Shown piece by piece: positions 61,672 to 64,000 of a stretch of 64,000 nt of DNA. The stretch comes from Rikenella microfusus (lineage in GTDB: Bacteria; Bacteroidota; Bacteroidia; Bacteroidales; Tenuifilaceae): NCBI GenBank assembly GCA_020722565.1, contig DYKO01000004.1, positions 1 through 64,000 of the forward strand, in the 5' to 3' direction. Under the pieces are notes generated by a model. It was not told the DNA's origin, ran no database searches, and worked only from the letters and a program-made list of their open reading frames with translations. The position numbers and the translations under genes are program-made. Position 1 is the stretch's first letter. Each line of letters begins with the position of its first letter.

Positions 61672-64000
61672 ATGATACGATGCAGAATAATGCTGATAAC
61701 CATAATGGGAATGTTTTCGCTTACTTCTTTTTCCCAGAATGGGTGGCAATGGGTGAAACACCTAAGCCAATCGCCCAATCCAAATCTGGCAAACGAACTC
61801 GACATATACCAAATACAGTACTCCGAACAGGGCAACTTGTATGTACTGGGCTCATACAAATCCAACTTTACTATAGATGGAAATAGCTATATCGGCTATC
61901 CCGATACATCTGCTTCTGCTTTAGACATTTTTGTGGCAAAGTACGATACGGCTGGTAATAGGATTTGGGTTATTACCATTGGTGGAAGCAATGGCGACCA
62001 GCCCAACGATATGGTAGTTGATGGCTCAGATAATGTTTACATCTCGGGGTTCTTTCAGGGAACCTGTAACTTCGGTTCAAGCATAACGCTAACCTCTTCA
62101 GGTGGTAACGACGGGTTTATTGCCAAGTACAACCCTTCCGGTATGCTACAATGGGTCCAGAAAGCTGCATACGGAACAGCAAACGAGCGCATTTCAACCC
62201 TCACCATTGGTAAAGATGGAAATTTATACGTAGCTGGGATGTCGCAGAGTGCCTCATTTACTGTTGGCGATGGAACAAGCGGCTGCAGTTTTACCAACGA
62301 AGATTCAAACAGAGACCTATTTCTGGCCAGCTTTACACCGGCAGGTATTTACAGATGGTCAAAGCAGATTCCCGGAACCAATAATAATGCTCTTTTCCGT
62401 GCCATTGCGGTTGATGAAATCAACAACATTTATACTGGTGGGGCACTTGCCGGAACACTTACCATTGACGGTACTCCATATGTTTCGGTTGGCTCTGGCG
62501 ATATTATCCTAATGAAGGCAAGCCCAAGCGATGGATCAGCTGTATGGGTTCGAAAGGGCGGCAGCACCGCCGATGACCAGCTAAACAGCATTGCCGTTTA
62601 CGACAATTTTACTTATATTAGTGGATACATCCAGGGAACTGGAACTATTGATAGCACTGCATCACAACAATCGTCACAATTTACCACCGCCGGAGGAAAC
62701 GACTTGTTTCTTGCCAAGTACAACATGGATGGGAGGCTAATATGGAAAAAAACACTGGGTACCCCTGGTGGAGAAGTAAGTTATGGATTGAATATACTAA
62801 ACAACATAGTGGTTACAACAGGATACTTTAACAATACTATTAACTTCAACCTGAATACCATAACATCTGGTGGTAATAACGATGCTGCTTTTTTTGTATT
62901 TGATGTTGAGTCGAATGCTGTACTTGCAAAATCGGTTTCAGGCACACTCGATGATCGTGGACAAGGTATTGCCCTTGACTCCATGTACAATGTTTATTTT
63001 GGTGGTTACTTTAACTCGGCAACACTATCGGTTGGTACCACTACCCTAACCAATTCTGCCTCGGATTATAAGGATGCCTTTTTTGCCAAAAATCATAACG
63101 AATTTACAGCGACTTTCTCCTTTGAAAAGGACGTTAGCTGTAACGGAGGTGCCGATGGGGCTCTTACCGTTACCCCATATTTTGGACACCCCCCTTATAC
63201 CTATTCATGGACCAAAGATGGCTTTCCCTATTCGGCAACTGATTCTGCAATCACAAACCTTGCAGCTGGTACTTACCAGGTAACCGTTACCGATAATAAT
63301 TCTCAGCAATCAACTGCAAGCTACACAATTAATGAGCCAACAGTTTTAAGCGCTAGTGGTTCAATAACGCATGTTAGCTGTTATGGCCTACAAGATGGTG
63401 CAGTTGACATTACGGCTGGAGGAGGGGTTCCCCCTTATAGCTACTTTTGGACCTCAGGTAATGGTAATGGACATGTAATTGATAGTGAAGACCAAACAGG
63501 CCTCACAGCCGGGACTTACAATGTTCAGGTAACCGATTCAAATGGCTGTGTAATTAATAATAACTTTGTTGTAACACAACCTTTAAAGATTCAAATTAGC
63601 GGTACGGTAACCAATATAAGCGGAGCAGGGAGCAATGGGGCTGTTGATATTACGGTGATAGGCGGTTCTGGAGTGTATTCCAGCTACTCATGGAAATTAA
63701 ATGGTACTGAAGTTTATACTACTGAAGACATTTCAGGGCTCAATATTGGCGGAGATTACAGGGTTATTGTAACCGACGATGCATCATGCCGCGATTCCAA
63801 TACCTTTACGGTTTTGGATGAACGAGTATTCCACGCCTGGGTATCATCGCAAACTAATGTTAAATGCAAGGGTGAAAGTACTGGAGAAGCAACCATTTCA
63901 TATGCCAATAATGTTGGAACTGTTTCGGTTCTATGGTCAAGTAGCGAAACGTCACTAACTATTACTAGCAAACCCGCTGGGAGCTATTCAGCAACCCTAA
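61672..64000 (+). CDS. large secreted protein with SBBP and SprB repeats, partial at right edge
   Basis: The frame is open from ATG 61672 to the window end (776 codons seen). A signal peptide (MGMFSLTSFSQ) is followed by about six beta-propeller repeats of roughly 80 residues (IWVITIGGSNGDQPNDMVV, DNVYISGFFQGT, DGNLYVAGMSQSA, NIYTGGALAGT). From about 63115 come SprB repeats (VSCNGGADGALTV, PPYTYSWTKDG, LAAGTYQVTVTD; then VSCYGLQDGAVDI). SprB-type proteins are surface adhesins exported by the type IX system. The C-terminal sorting domain lies beyond the window, so the secretion route is inferred. Confidence 0.9.
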   Translation, partial: MIRCRIMLITIMGMFSLTSFSQNGWQWVKHLSQSPNPNLANELDIYQIQYSEQGNLYVLGSYKSNFTIDGNSYIGYPDTSASALDIFVAKYDTAGNRIWVITIGGSNGDQPNDMVVDGSDNVYISGFFQGTCNFGSSITLTSSGGNDGFIAKYNPSGMLQWVQKAAYGTANERISTLTIGKDGNLYVAGMSQSASFTVGDGTSGCSFTNEDSNRDLFLASFTPAGIYRWSKQIPGTNNNALFRAIAVDEINNIYTGGALAGTLTIDGTPYVSVGSGDIILMKASPSDGSAVWVRKGGSTADDQLNSIAVYDNFTYISGYIQGTGTIDSTASQQSSQFTTAGGNDLFLAKYNMDGRLIWKKTLGTPGGEVSYGLNILNNIVVTTGYFNNTINFNLNTITSGGNNDAAFFVFDVESNAVLAKSVSGTLDDRGQGIALDSMYNVYFGGYFNSATLSVGTTTLTNSASDYKDAFFAKNHNEFTATFSFEKDVSCNGGADGALTVTPYFGHPPYTYSWTKDGFPYSATDSAITNLAAGTYQVTVTDNNSQQSTASYTINEPTVLSASGSITHVSCYGLQDGAVDITAGGGVPPYSYFWTSGNGNGHVIDSEDQTGLTAGTYNVQVTDSNGCVINNNFVVTQPLKIQISGTVTNISGAGSNGAVDITVIGGSGVYSSYSWKLNGTEVYTTEDISGLNIGGDYRVIVTDDASCRDSNTFTVLDERVFHAWVSSQTNVKCKGESTGEATISYANNVGTVSVLWSSSETSLTITSKPAGSYSATL

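Noticed and set aside
1-64000. CRISPR arrays, rRNA, tRNA or prophage genes
   Set aside because: No regularly spaced repeats, RNA gene signatures or phage structural genes were seen on reading the intergenic regions.

Overview
The window is a chromosomal segment from a Bacteroidota bacterium, most likely of the Bacteroidales or a related order. The evidence is type IX secretion regulation genes (porW/sprE and porX), a DUF5723 outer-membrane protein, a DUF4290 gene beside murA, a methylmalonyl-CoA mutase gene pair, many lipoproteins, SprB and SBBP repeats, and several candidate promoters of the TAnnTTTG type. Most genes are intact housekeeping genes. I see no rRNA, tRNA, CRISPR array or complete insertion sequence.

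Layout. 1-2.6 kb: a UvrD-like helicase with an inserted nuclease-like domain, broken by an in-frame stop and a frameshift and flanked by inverted GTTATGTGT/ACACATAAC motifs. 3.2-12.2 kb: an outer-membrane protein and its partner, a run of mutL, two rhomboid proteases and an endonuclease/phosphatase-family protein, then a threonine/serine dehydratase and a secreted protein. 12.8-16.1 kb: a compact graveyard of four damaged genes (fasciclin lipoprotein, FtsX-type permease, LolD-like ATPase, outer-membrane beta-barrel). 16.2-21.8 kb: murA, DUF4290, pcrA/uvrD and an exported MEMO-like lipoprotein. 22.8-29.1 kb: methylmalonyl-CoA mutase small and large subunits, a bifunctional nuclease and a nucleoside transporter. 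29.8-32.7 kb: an MFS transporter and a 5'-nucleotidase split into two genes. 33.1-39.9 kb: porW-porX-tsaE, alanine dehydrogenase and a TonB-like protein. 40.4-45.7 kb: a sufBCD-(small ORF)-sufS operon with a palindromic candidate operator. 46-49.8 kb: dapD, then a transketolase split into two subunits with a methylglyoxal-synthase-like gene between them, then an ECF sigma factor. 49.9-54.9 kb: a possible anti-sigma protein, a small exported protein, a SiaC-like phosphoprotein, sufE, a SufT-like protein, an EamA transporter, an S41 protease and ruvC. 55-59.6 kb: a sigma-54 activator, lptE, a TPR protein, secG, DUF1573 and an aminotransferase, all on the minus strand. 59.7-64 kb: two tandem sulfotransferase-like genes and the start of a large secreted SBBP/SprB-repeat protein that runs off the right edge.

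How the genes relate. porW and porX link the window to type IX secretion, and the SprB-repeat protein at the right end looks like a substrate of that system. Fe-S assembly is divided between the suf operon and the separate sufE and sufT-like genes. The least ordinary items are the methylglyoxal-synthase-like protein that lacks the catalytic Asp and sits between two transketolase halves, the exported MEMO-like lipoprotein, the decayed gene cluster with a chimeric junction, and a roughly 100-bp dispersed repeat present in opposite orientation at 3.0 and 21.9 kb.
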